Assembly (NCBI RefSeq): GCF_021730395.1
Contig: NW_026463318.1
Coordinates: forward strand, 1-64,000
Source of the DNA: Mercenaria mercenaria
Taxonomy: Eukaryota > Mollusca > Bivalvia > Venerida > Veneridae
DNA: 64,000 nucleotides
Direction: 5' to 3'
In this document: positions 34,108 through 46,527 of the stretch, piece after piece
Layout of the letters: each line of letters opens with the position of its first letter
Numbering within the stretch: the first letter of the stretch is position 1
Position numbers and translations under genes: made by a program
The notes under the pieces: model-generated
The model's input: only the letters and a program-made list of their open reading frames with translations
Told to the model about the DNA's origin: nothing
Databases searched by the model: none

Positions 34108-34396
34108 TTGTTTGTTTGTTTGTTTGTTTGTTTTGGGTTTAACGCCGTTTTTCAACAGTATTTCAGTCATGTAACGGCGGGCAGTTAACCTACCCAGTGT
34201 TCCTGGATTCTGTACCAGTACAAACCTGTTCTCCGCAAGTAACTGCCAACTTCCCCACATGAAGCAGAGGTGGAGGACTAATGATTTCAGACACAATGTC
34301 GTTTATCAAATAGTCACGGAGAACATACGCCCCGCCCGAGGATCGAACTCACGACCCCGCGATCCGTAGACCAACGCTCTCCCTACTGAGCTAAGC
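34108..34396 (-). mobile_element. SINE family 1, full length, with 11-bp target-site duplication
   Basis: Minus-strand copy with B box GAGTTCGATCC, GTACTGGTACAGAATCC and the GGCGTTAAACCC AAACAAACAAA tail. It is flanked by GAGACAGATCT at 34097-34107 and 34397-34407. Confidence 0.93.
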
Positions 34397-34407
34397 GAGA
34401 CAGATCT

Positions 34408-35543
34408 ACACGTACTGAATATTAATAAAGTATTGAATGATTGTATCCTTTTGCGTAGTCCTATACAAGCACATGTTAAACGATTTCGAACATGAAATGT
34501 ATCTGTTATGTTGAGTATAGTTACACTTCTGTTTAATTGATTAGTCGGTAAATTGTAACAGGAAAATATTGCTTAAAATCATTTATCGAATAACTATCTA
34601 GCTACCAGTAGGCAGCTGGTTATTTAGCCAAATTGGCAGCTGTCTGTCCTGACCTCTATACATTTAAAACGCTGAATATCAAAGTCTTATACCAACTTAA
34701 GCATCAAATGGAATAATTTGATCCCTTTGAAAAAGGTAGGGCTGATTTTCAAAATTTGAATTACCAACCACTTCCAGTGAGCGATATTCGTGCTAGAAAA
34801 ATTGATTTGCTAGACTGTGTTTTATTCTGAGTTAAGTGATCGAACAATAAACAATGAAAACGTAGTAACTAGTATGTAGTTTGTTATTTTAATGCTCAGC
34901 TGCTAACTACAAACTGCCTACCGACTTTACTGTCATGTAGCTTTCTTATATATTATTCTTTTTCAATAGTAGCGGTATAATATTAGGGAATACAAGTCTC
35001 TGAAAACATGAAATGCTCGAAAATGTCAAAACACGTAATAAGCAAGTGGATTTTTTATGGCAGAAAGATCATCTAAGTCAAATTACTGTTTTGATAGACT
35101 TTATTTCTTTCAGTAAATACTTTGAACGCATGAGTGCATCAAAGTAGGATAATCGAAGACTCGGTCCGATGAAGACAATGAAAAGTGTAACTACCATAAA
35201 ACCTCCTAGCATAGGCTGAAGTAGTTGACATCAAGAATTACAGATGCATTCACGTGGTTTTCGAACTTTTATGTTATTAAACAATTTTTGAAATCTAGCT
35301 AGGTATATATTGGTTTTTCTTGAGTAACAGAAATTCGTTGAAATATATCTATCTAACAAATTTTCGAAGAGTTAGTCCGAATTAGATATTCAGATAGCGA
35401 TCAGTTGCAAATGTAGAATTTCCGTGAAGTTTACTATGTAACTTAAATCGGACGTTGGTCACCGTATTATTCAAATTTAACCAACTAACTGCTCATGTTT
35501 TTCTCGTTCAAAATAAATCTATCCATTTTTGCTGTATTTATTT
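34408..35543. other. Non-coding, no feature recognised
   Basis: AT-rich. A short stretch at 34608-34650 resembles the sequence just left of the SINE at 34030-34090 (GGCAGCTGGTTA / AATTGGCA), a small local repeat. Confidence 0.4.
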
Positions 35544-35710
35544 CCCTTTAACCATCTGACAGCTTCCAGTGACAAAAGGTACGCAAATCTTTCAGCGCTG
35601 TCTGCTTTTGACCGGAAGTAAAATATTATTTTATCAGTAACACGATGAACTGAAGAAAATGTTGGACAATCCTGGGAAGAAAAGTACTGAACGAGCTAAA
35701 TTCAATATGT
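35544..35710 (+). pseudogene. 5'-end relic of ADPRH copy 1, number 1
   Basis: This matches the promoter and first codons of the 12439 gene. It has the identical 19-mer GGTACGCAAATCTTTCAGC at 35578-35596, then CTGAAGAAAATG and a frame reading MLDNPGKKSTERAKF against MCDNSGKKSTGRGKPRF. Homology stops after about 15 codons; the rest of the enzyme is absent. Confidence 0.8.
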
Positions 35711-35833
35711 CATATCCTCTACGTACAAACATCACATACGATGTATGCAAAAAATAAACAACGCTGTATTAGAACTGTATAGAAAAGAGTTTGAGATAAT
35801 AAAAAATCAAAGAAAATGCACTTGTACAGCATA
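35698..35833. repeat. Inverted repeat arm, left (partner 38273-38390)
   Basis: Landmarks GTCATATCCTCTACGTACAA and ACATCACATACGATGT, together with GCACTTGTACAGCATAA, occur in reverse complement at 38273-38390. The arm begins where the first relic's homology to ADPRH ends. Confidence 0.75.
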
Positions 35834-35919
35834 AGGCTTAATAAAAAATTCTTTGTTTCCGGTAACATGCTCAAAAAAATTAGAGTAGGTAGCTATAGGT
35901 CGGATTTTTTTTATTTGTT

Positions 35920-35930
35920 AAATTTTTTTT

Positions 35931-35966
<36 letters not shown>
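35920..35966. repeat. Poly-T tract
   Basis: A run of over 35 T residues with two interruptions lies between the two ADPRH 5' relics. Confidence 0.95.
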
Positions 35967-36021
35967 CTTTATTAAGAGAGACTTCTTGGAAATTATCTTT
36001 TGTCAAAAACTGAATACAAAT

Positions 36022-36100
36022 GATTCTGCTTTTAGCCGGAAGTAAAGTATTATTTGAACTGTAGAAAATGTTGGACAATTGTGGGAAGAAAAATACTAAG
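36022..36100 (+). pseudogene. 5'-end relic of ADPRH copy 1, number 2
   Basis: CTGCTTTTAGCCGGAAGTAAAGTATT, split by small gaps, then GAACTGTAGAAAATG and a frame MLDNCGKKNTK, matching relic 1 and the 12439 gene. It is shorter than relic 1 and stops after about 11 codons. Confidence 0.75.
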
Positions 36101-38272
36101 CTTACTTTTCGAACATAAAAATAATGTGCGAGCGCGCGAAAATTTTACCTATCTTAATGATTTTTTGAGAGGCGATTTATTTTATTATGAAACGAGGAGT
36201 TAAAGACAGAACATCCATTCGATAAGAAACTATATCAACAAAAGTTTTAAGCTCCATGTAAGGGTCTGTACTTGGACTCAGCGTTGTAACAGTTTCGCTT
36301 AAGCCTATGGTGCGGGTGACCGTGACGGGAATTAATCATTTCATTACTCTCGTGGTCATTTTAAATCAAACCGAGTCTGCTATTATATTAATTATTTACA
36401 TTCAATGCTACATAGGATCTTCTTAAAGATTTTATTTACAAAAAAAGTCAATAATAGTACTTACATGTTGTCATGATTATTTGGATTGGTTTTGATTGTC
36501 ATTAAAAATAATGTTTCAATCTTGTTACCTCATAACCAGTGTAAATTTTCAAAACTTGACATGAATAAATCTTTCCCACCACCTGAGAAGACATGAGGTC
36601 GCCATGACCGCAATTAAAGAGTTTGTATATGCGATTTAGACGACAACATATTACAATGCACGTTAACCTTGAACTTAATAATTAAATCACGAGAAAACGT
36701 TAATCATTATGGCCATATATGGCTATGTAAATTTAGATTACAGGCGTTCTAAATATCGAAAATGAAACTACAGTTATTTTTACATTCATTTCGTGGAAAA
36801 CCTTGAAACTGTCGTGTTGCAAATGAGTCAGATTAGGTATTTATACAAAAAATATCTAAAGCAGTAGGTTATTAAAGCGCTTGGTAAACAGAGTGCACTG
36901 TGCCTTTAGAACGTCGTATGTCTTAAGTTGTATATAATACCTTATCCATTAATTTTCAAGATATTGTAGAATGACTAAACATGTACCTAGTTAGAAATAT
37001 TTTTCATTATAGTAATAAATCTCAGGGAGCAGTTTTTACAATTTTGTAACTATATAACAAGCAGTATTAGAAAAGTCATAGGCAACTTGACCTTCTTAAC
37101 CTTAGACCTAGTGGTTTCGGTCATGTATGTATCTCGTCGTATTATGAAGATGCTCATTTAAGTAAAGTTATTTGAAAATCTGTTGAACAGGGTTTGAGCG
37201 GCAGATGGACCGACCAATCGACGGACACGTGTCCACATTATATACCCAATATACTTCTTATAATCACACGTCTTGAGATTTAGTTTGTTCTAATAGATAT
37301 TGTAGCATAACGGCCCTTTTAATTATTTGAGGTTCATATTGACCAGCTCGATACGGAATAGGTACTCACAATGTTGCTCACAGAAATATATAAATAAACC
37401 TGCAGAATCCTCATTTAGGACTAAAACAAAAAGAGTAGCCGGTAAGAATTAAATTTTGATAATATTTAAAATAGATTACATAGAAATGATACAGTGTGTT
37501 GTACAATTGAATTAAAAGATCTACGTGTACAGATATGAATGCATGCATAGATAAACAACTAGATCTGACGGAATGGATAAAAAACGCATATTCTCAGCCA
37601 AGTTAATGAACAGATAGGTAACAAACAACCATCTAAATTGTAACATGTGCATGGGTAACAAAAATATACAGAATAATGTGATACCACGACTCTTTTTTTT
37701 TTACTTTTTTAAAGCATGGTTTTCTGTCTCACATTCGCTAGATGTCATTTCAAATACATTGATTGTTTGTACAATACTCTTTTAATTTTATATCATTTGT
37801 GCTGAAACAAGGAACTCACATAATGTACTTTGAGTCATTGTTGAATTTGTACTGCAAATTCATTGCTTATGTTTAGGATTTAAGTAAATTAACATACATT
37901 GAAATAAAATTTTGTCTTAAGTTTCAAATTCTGCAATAGAGGCAGCGTACCTGTAACTCATTATATATGCTCAGTTCCTAGTTTTATATCTAAAAATTAT
38001 ACATGTTTGCATCGTTTACATATTACATGCAAATACAATTAACAGACATAAAGTGTATGTGATGATTTGAATTATTAATACCTATTTACTTGAAAATATG
38101 CGGTCATCTCTGCTATTTTTTTAATTTCGCTTACTCAAAATTAAATAAGGCTTAGTTTGTTCTTTTCTCTCGAAAGCATGTGTCCTGCATACTAGCAAAA
38201 TTTCCAAAATGCCGAAAAGCATGATCAAAATATGCTCATCACTGAAGGGTTTTAGCTCTGAGGTGACGTTGA
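36101..38272. other. Non-coding spacer of the inverted duplication
   Basis: AT-rich. The stretch 37080-37270 (CTTGACCTT, GACCTAGTGG and TATATACCCAATATACTTC) resembles a decayed molluscan dispersed repeat. No gene. Confidence 0.45.
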
Positions 38273-38390
38273 TTATGCTCTACAAGTGCATTTGTTTGTT
38301 TCTCCATTATCTCAAACGCTTTTCTACAGTTCTAATGCAGCGTTACATCGTATGTGATGTTTGTACGTAGAGGATATGACACTGAATTTA
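38273..38390. repeat. Inverted repeat arm, right (partner 35698-35833)
   Basis: ACATCGTATGTGATGTTTGT ACGTAGAGGATATGAC is the reverse complement of the left arm with small changes. The two arms are centred near 37.05 kb. Confidence 0.75.
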
Positions 38391-39750
38391 TTAAACCTGT
38401 TGAATACAATAATAAAATGCGAGGCTCTGCCAAGCACTGCATCAATTTTATTCAACGAGTTTAATAAATTCAATGTAAAAAGTTAAAATGTAATATTGTT
38501 CCATCACATGTAAGCTTTTCCTGCTGAAACTTAAAAAATCTACTTTCTGTAACTATTTTAAACAAGTCAATTTGACCAATGATTTTTATACCAGCTTAAC
38601 GAAATAAACATTCTCGCTGAATTATATAAATATTTTTAAAAAAATGTTTTCTGGTGCCCTTGCAGTACCCGTATCAGTTGGAAAGGACACGCGACGACGT
38701 CATTTTAAAAAACGGGCATTGGTGGTCAACTTTGACGTCTCGTATACAAAAATTGGTTGGCTCCATTTGTATAAAATAAACTTTACTTTATTTGAAATAT
38801 GGTCAACTTTACACATGCCAAATTTCAAGACGCTACCCGAAAGTGTCGCGTTCTACATTAAGGAGCGCGCCTCCAAATTTTCACGCATATGATCTATAAG
38901 GGTGACCAACACATGGACATTTTCGGTAACGTACACACATGGTGAAAATCGCTCAATACTGGTAATAACCTACTTATTACCTGATTATAATTAATATAAT
39001 AACAAGCTTCAAAGACAAGACAAAAATGTTTTTGTTCTCAGTACAAAGCGTCTGCGTAACACTTTTTAGTAATTTCCCCAAACACTCCGCCCAACACTTT
39101 TTCACAGATAAATTGCGTTAAAGCTCTTTGGCGACATGTATGAGAAAATACTAATAATATCGGTCAGACATTTTCTGCGGATGTAAGTGCTATCTCGTTT
39201 CTCTGTCCGGCGCTTTTAGCTTATTAAATTCAAATAAGAAAAATAAAGAAATTATTAGCCAAAATGTAGCCAGAATCTAGCGATCTTTTCCATGTGTGCG
39301 TAAAGATTTGGTTGTACGGTTTGATATCAACTAAAAATGTTTTATAGGATATCAGCTGTAGAATAACATTTCTCTTTTTTTCTCGTCAGTTTGGGGTACA
39401 GGTTCCATAAAATCTGAAGTCGAGGAAAAATACTTCGGCAAAGGAAATATGATGTTCAACTAACATATTGGTCACAGATCCATATTTAACTAGTTTAACT
39501 CTTAGACTTTATATACAGAACTAATATGAAACAGATTTGTTCCTTTATACATGCATCTATTTACAAAACTAGATTTTCAAATAATATAACACATCGAAAG
39601 GCATCTGGTTATATATAAGGTTACTGTAAGATTTGAAACCTTTTTGACATACTTTTCGATCAAACAAGCGTCACGGTTTAACAATACTTCATTTGTTTAA
39701 TACTGATACAGTCAATAATTTGTTCAACATATTGTAGTCTCATTTTAAGA
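38391..39750. other. Non-coding, no feature recognised
   Basis: AT-rich sequence with one 82-codon chance ORF (38644-38892). The part nearest 39.87 kb (about 39770-39870) matches the 3' flank of hydrolase copy 3 in inverted orientation. Confidence 0.4.
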
Positions 39751-39872
39751 AAGATTTTTTCACGTTTTTATCACATGTAAATAATGGTTGGTACACTTAT
39801 ATAATTGTTCCAGTGTCATCCATGTTTACAAAAACAATTTAAATGAATAATATGCCACGATAGCTGGATTAA

Positions 39873-41422
39873 CTATTCGTCTGTATCCATCGGAGAATCA
39901 CCGTTGTTACAACTTTCTTTCGTTTGATCTTCTGACTGATGCCTATCATTATTTGATTCATCAACCAACAACGAGTCAGTCTGATTCTCCTTGTCTGCCT
40001 CGTGTACAGTATTATTAAAACTATCATTTTTTGATACAATATGAGCTTTGTCGTTCGTATCATTAGGATGACTGGATTCCGTCGATTCGTTTTTCGTGTC
40101 AGCAATGTCCTTTGATTATTTTATCAGACTATTGGATTCTTTAGATTCTAATTGATCTGATCCCCTATCATTTCCATCGACCGTTGTTATTTCATCTTCT
40201 TTCTCTTGTGCCTGTTTGTTTTCATTTGATTGCTCAAACGATTTTTCACTTTTCATCTCGCCGCTATTATCAATATCTTCTTCGATTTGGTTATTTTGCT
40301 GAATGTCCGCAGTATTGGATTCATGTTCATAGAAATCCGGGGCTTTATTGCTTTCAGCAGTTTTCTGACTTTCGGGATTATTTTCAGATCCGTTATCAGG
40401 GTTTGCTGATTTCATTTCAACTTCATTTGCAAGAATGAACATTTCTGTTCCTGTATTTGTCAATTTATCAAAATATTCTAGACCTTCATAGTTACAACGA
40501 CTGACATCGCTCAATCCGTAGAGCACGCCATAAAGACAGCCAGCAATGACACCAGTGCTGTCACTATCGCCGCCATGAAACATCGCTCGATTACATAATT
40601 CCTCCCATCGTCCGTTACATGCCGGTAAAGCATCATACGCAATCATCGGAGCATCGTGACTACTTGCTCCACCGACGTCATCGAAACTTATCATTCTGTA
40701 AAACTGATCACGTTTCCTTACCTGAACTTCATCTGGGGCATATCGCGGCGCTGATTGTTCGTCTGCAATATTTCTAAGTCCAAGATAAAATTCCCATTTG
40801 GATTTAAAGTAATTCCAATACTATACTATAGTGCCTCCATCCCTATATTTTCGTCGATTGAGATATATATCTAGGCTTTCTCCAATGTTGATAACAGCCC
40901 AACACCCCATTCTCTTAGTGGTTTGTCTTGAACAGCGTACGATGTAAAGAGAGCAGATGCTAGCGAGCCCAGATAACAAGTTTGATGATGATGAGTTAGT
41001 TTTCCTGATTCTATGCTAGATGACATGCTCGAGGATAGCGTAGTCCAATGCACATAGATATCATTGCTGCTCCACATCCACCTGCTCTTTGATTAAATGG
41101 GATTTTCAATCCTTCAGGAAGTATAGATGGTCGAAGTCTATCGCAGATCTGTTGACATGTTATCCCTGGTTCTCTCCCTGCCATGTCACCCATGCACGCC
41201 TTGTACTTTAATGCAATGTCCTTGTACAATTTTAATTTGTCCGTGCATTGTCCCGTTTTAATTAGTGCTTCGGCTGCTGCAATGTGCATCACGGTGTCAT
41301 CACTAACCATCCATTTACGAGGATAAACTTTCAAGTTGTTTAGTCCACCAAGACGAGATAATTTATGTTGAATTTGATCTACGTTCGAACAAAATTCCCA
41401 TTGTCCATTTTTATATCCTAAT
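39873..41422 (-). pseudogene. ADPRH: Broken tailed ADP-ribosylarginine hydrolase, copy 4
   Basis: Mirror paralog of copy 3. Reading on the minus strand, homology begins at GYKNGQWEFCS (about 41418) and lacks the first about 26 residues. It continues through MVSDDTVMHIAAAEAL and the GGGCGAAM equivalent (here [18 protein letters not shown]), then shifts frame near 41020-41030. A stop follows LSTLEKA at about 40870, the segment for residues about 215-240 is scrambled, and the frame resumes at [23 protein letters not shown] and the acidic tail follow, with CAA to TAA in LIK*SKDIA at about 40116. The tail holds one repeat unit (copy 3 has two) and ends SPMDTDE. At least four lesions, so no active enzyme is expected. 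Confidence 0.9.
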
Positions 41423-41716
41423 TAGATAAAAATGACTCATTGGATACAATCAGAATATTAAATGACAATGTTTGAGTATGAAAACCTGTAAAGAATTATT
41501 AGCGGCAGCCGTTTGACCCATTGTTTACGTGGACATGAATACTTTACTGAATTTCTGAAATCTAGATATTCTACCATCTTGTGTAAGAAAATTCGTTTTT
41601 ACTGCCATCTATAAAATTATTTCCAAAAATGACTTACATCGTTATTATAGAATGCACTTTGCTTTTCCTATACACGTTCTTTTCCGAAATCACATCATCC
41701 TTTCCCTCGTGTCAAC
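41423..41716. other. Flank of hydrolase copy 4, nothing recognised
   Basis: AT-rich. The missing N-terminal codons of copy 4 were not found here. Confidence 0.4.
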
Positions 41717-41727
41717 TCTACAGAAAA

Positions 41728-42022
41728 CCCGCCCGCTTAGGTCAGTAGGTAGAGCGTCGGTCTACGGATCGCGGGGTCGCGAGTTCGATCCTCGGGGGGG
41801 GGGGGGCGTATGTTCTCCGTGACTATTAGATAAACGACATTGTGTCTGAAATCATTAGTCCTCTACCTCTGATTCATGTGGGAAGTTGGCAGTTACTTGT
41901 GGAGAACAGCTTTGTACTGGTACAGAATCCAGGGACACTGGTTAGGTTAACTGCCCGCCGTTACATCACTGAAATACTGTTGAAAACGGCGTTAAACCCA
42001 AAACAAACAAACAAACAAAACC
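41728..42022 (+). mobile_element. SINE family 1, full length, with target-site duplication
   Basis: The tRNA-like head has TAGGTCAGTAGGTAGAGCG and GAGTTCGATCC, then a G-run. The body has GTACTGGTACAGAATCC and the tail is GGCGTTAAACCC AAAACAAACAAA. It is flanked by TCTACAGAAAA (41717-41727) and TCTATAGAAAA (42023-42033), one mismatch. Confidence 0.92.
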
Positions 42023-42238
42023 TCTATAGAAAATGGTTATATAATAAAAATGTTAATATCAAGGTTCATGATTGAATTCATTGACAGTTCCGATTAACCA
42101 GTCGAGCGTCCGCGATATGTGATATAATTTTTAAAAATGTTGTTTGATTGTAAGGAAAATTGTAGTATCTTAGATATTGATGAGTTGAACCTGTGTCCCG
42201 ATTATTACATGCTTTGTTTTTATAGTTTGTTTGTATAA

Positions 42239-42499
42239 GTTTATTTACAGTCGCCATCGGTAGCCAATACGCGCAACTCCAGAGGACTGTTAGTAACTTT
42301 AGTGGGAGGATAGTGCAAGATACAGATGACGCTCTAATTCCAGATGCTTCCCTGGTTCTTTAGCGTGTCAGGTGTAAAGCACATATACACGGAACTCTTA
42401 TCCAAATACCGGTTATGTTTAGTTGGAGAAGCGAGGGCTCTAACTCACGAGCCCTGGTTTCGTAGTCAAACGGTGTTACCACTGGACCACTGCGCCCAC
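42239..42499 (-). mobile_element. SINE family 3 (different tRNA head)
   Basis: On the minus strand it starts GGGCGCAGTGGTCCAGTGGT, with CACCGTTTGACTACGAAACC and a B-box-like GAGTTAGAGCC. The body has GGATAAGAGTTCCGTGTATA and TGCTTTACACCTGACACGC, and it ends GGCGACTGTAAATAAAC. The head resembles tRNA. The family is distinct from the other two SINEs here; no clear target-site duplication. Confidence 0.75.
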
Positions 42500-45068
42500 T
42501 CTTGTTTCTAAAATGTCTAGATATATGTTTTATAAGAGTATCATGCGGTTTTGTTGCGTTGTTTTATGCAAGACTGAAACCACGCTATTTTCAAATTATT
42601 TGTTATACTAGATTAATGTAAACGCATACTTATATTACATACTAATTTTTAGTACAGTATAGAGTATTTCTATTGTATTATGCCTGCCACTCTCCCTACA
42701 AAAACATCCTAAACGATTATGATTTCCATTGCTCCAGTTTGTCTAGATACATGTACGGCTGTCTAGATCCATTATTTTATTACATACTTTGAGTGAAGTA
42801 TTGAGTTTTAGTCAATTCTAAAGCTACAGTTTATTTTTCAACATTTGTTTTGTAATTCCTTTCTTTAAATTTTATTGCTTTATTTGCACCGTATTTTTCA
42901 AGATATTTACCAGTAAAACAATGTAGCCAGTTTACGCCATATCAAGGCAAAATATGACTGAGAAATATAATATGATAAGCAAACAGAACGTAAAAGTTTA
43001 CAAGTTAAACACTAGCAGATTTCAACTACTTTTTGTAGATATATCGTTCACGTTTTATTCCTCATATTTATTTGCATATCATCAAAATTTATGATTGTGA
43101 TAATTTTTAACAATATATGAAATGTTTCATCATTCTTTTCCCACGAACCGAAATACTGTTAGATACATATTTAGACAGAAAAAAAAATAGATAAGATACA
43201 CCTAAGAAATGTTTTTTTCTTATACTCTTCAATGATATACACGATCTTAAACTGTTTTATGATTCCCTCCTAAGTCGATATATCTACCTTGAGTTAAAAT
43301 GAAAAAGAGGCTGTCTATCGAGCGAGAACACAAACGAACAACTTGGATACTTGAAATTTGATCAGAAACTTGCCGATAAAACGGGTAGATATTTATCGCC
43401 AATGTCATTCAGATCGTTATACATTTTGTTTTGTTTTCAATAATCGTGCGATGTACCTGTACCTTTGCCTTATATTGACCTCATTTAGTGGTTTATTTTT
43501 TTTCAATTCAGTTTTTTTTTCATCGCAAATATTATGAGAAGGATAATCTGAAGCACAATATGTTTTACATTATGTGCTAAACTGAATTTGATCAAAGGAA
43601 ATGCAAAGATCAGAAAATGCAAGACACGTTAAGTTGTCGTCAGTGTTCGTTTTGAAAGACAAGACAAAAAAAATCTCTTTGTTACACATAGGCTTTTCTG
43701 GCCAACTGAAATATAATGTCAGTATATTTCCAACTCTTTAATACCTTTTCCTCTGGAAAATGGTACATTATATATCATCATGTACATCATATATACGTCA
43801 TGGTCGATGTATAAACTGTGGCGTTCCACAGAAGGTATAAATCGACCGATATTAAAAGCTGTTGTGATAATCCAGAGATTTAAACCCTAAAGCAAATAAA
43901 TTAAAAAAGAGGGTATTTAAAAAAAACAAATATGAATACATTATAAAACGGTTACGCACACATTTATTGAGAAATTTCCGTCTTAGATAAAATAGTTCTA
44001 GAATATTGAAGAACCTTACCGGTATATAACGTCTGAAATTTCTAATTTACTATATACTTAAACATATATTCTAATACACTCAATTTGACTAAGTCAGATT
44101 GCGACGGTATAACTCTAAAGATTCAAACTTTCTGAATAAAAGCAATAGATCATTTTCAAATTAATAGAGGATTCCGGTATTCAAAGGTTTTAAAAATGAC
44201 AGTTCTGCAGAAATATTACTATACTCTTAGATATAAAGCTACAGATTCATCTTTCATTTTAAATATTAACCATAAAATTAAGACTGATTTATGTATGCAA
44301 AAAAGACGGAATAACATTATTTCACTTCATATCTAGTTGTGTATTTCAATGTATCTGTCTACTGCATGTAAGAGTTTTAAACAGATTTAGAGTGAAAATC
44401 GATTTTTTAAACATCTTACCAATTTGTATAATATCTTAATAGTTTTACAAAGCATTGTATATTATAGAATCAATCAAGATTTATCTATTGTGGCGTACAT
44501 ATTTAAAACATCTTTGAATGAATGTCTTTTAAGAATGATTGCAATAAGAACAAAATCTGAAAGAAGATCCTTTGGAAGTACAGAATGCAACCAACAAAAT
44601 AATAGCTGACTCGTTTGATTGAGTCTGTCCGCAATTAAACTTGAAATTATAGCTCAAAAGGTAAACAAAGGAATATAACACCAACAAGATTAAGTTATAC
44701 AACATTATCCGACAATATAATATATATTTCTATAAACAAAATAAACATATATTTGGAATAGAGATCTAACTTTCTGTCATAGTTTTTTAGTTTCTTTTTG
44801 TTCCTTAAATTAATTTCTATCAGAAGGTTTAAAAAATTGAAATCGTCATAAAATGTTGCTTAGATTTAATTGACAATCTTTAAAAAGATATCTCTAATTA
44901 TGCTTGTCCTTTTCAGCCTGAAACACCACTTATAAGACAACAGACCCACTCCAGTATGTCATGTTATGGTTAAAGCAAATAAATCAAATAATTATGTATA
45001 TAAATGTTGTTGGTAACTTTGGTTTCAAGTTTTATTTCAGAAACAAAAGGTAGTCTTCGCTTAGCGTA
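42500..45068. other. Long AT-rich gene-free stretch
   Basis: No gene, RNA or repeat recognised over 2.5 kb. It is the counterpart of the 22.1-26.0 kb interval of the left arm, but I could not align them by eye beyond the first about 60 bases after the hydrolase stop. Confidence 0.45.
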
Positions 45069-46200
<1,132 letters not shown>

Positions 46201-46527
46201 TTTTTCTATAATTTCATTGATCAGATTTAAACCGAAAGAACATTTTCTTTAAATAGACCAAATTCGTAGAATTTACATAGTCAACTAATATCTGTTCTTT
46301 GCGAATATAATCTTGTTCTACTTTAATTTGATAAGCGGTGACGGGTATCATTTTTAAGTTAAATGATAGATAAATATTTTGTAGACATTATGAGTGAATG
46401 AAAAAGGTATATATAAATAAATATATTGTATTATTGTACAAAAAGTATAAAAAAAAAATCATAATGTAACGATTGCATGAGGATAAGTAATGTTGTTTAC
46501 AAGAATGTGACATACATGAGGACAATA
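46201..46527. promoter_or_regulatory. Divergent intergenic region of the second, broken pair
   Basis: 327 bases lie between the hydrolase start (minus) and the ATG of transferase copy C (plus). On the minus strand TATTCGCAAAGAAC, TACGAAT, GGTCTATTTAAAGAAAATG and CTTTCGGTTTAAA appear in the same order as in 20688-20995, and CCGTCACCG matches CCGTCTCCGG. This supports common ancestry of both divergent promoters. Confidence 0.55.

Noticed and set aside
33815-34174. Two-helix membrane protein ORF
   Set aside because: Hydrophobic stretches come from T-rich sequence, the C-terminus runs into a SINE, and no relative is recognised.
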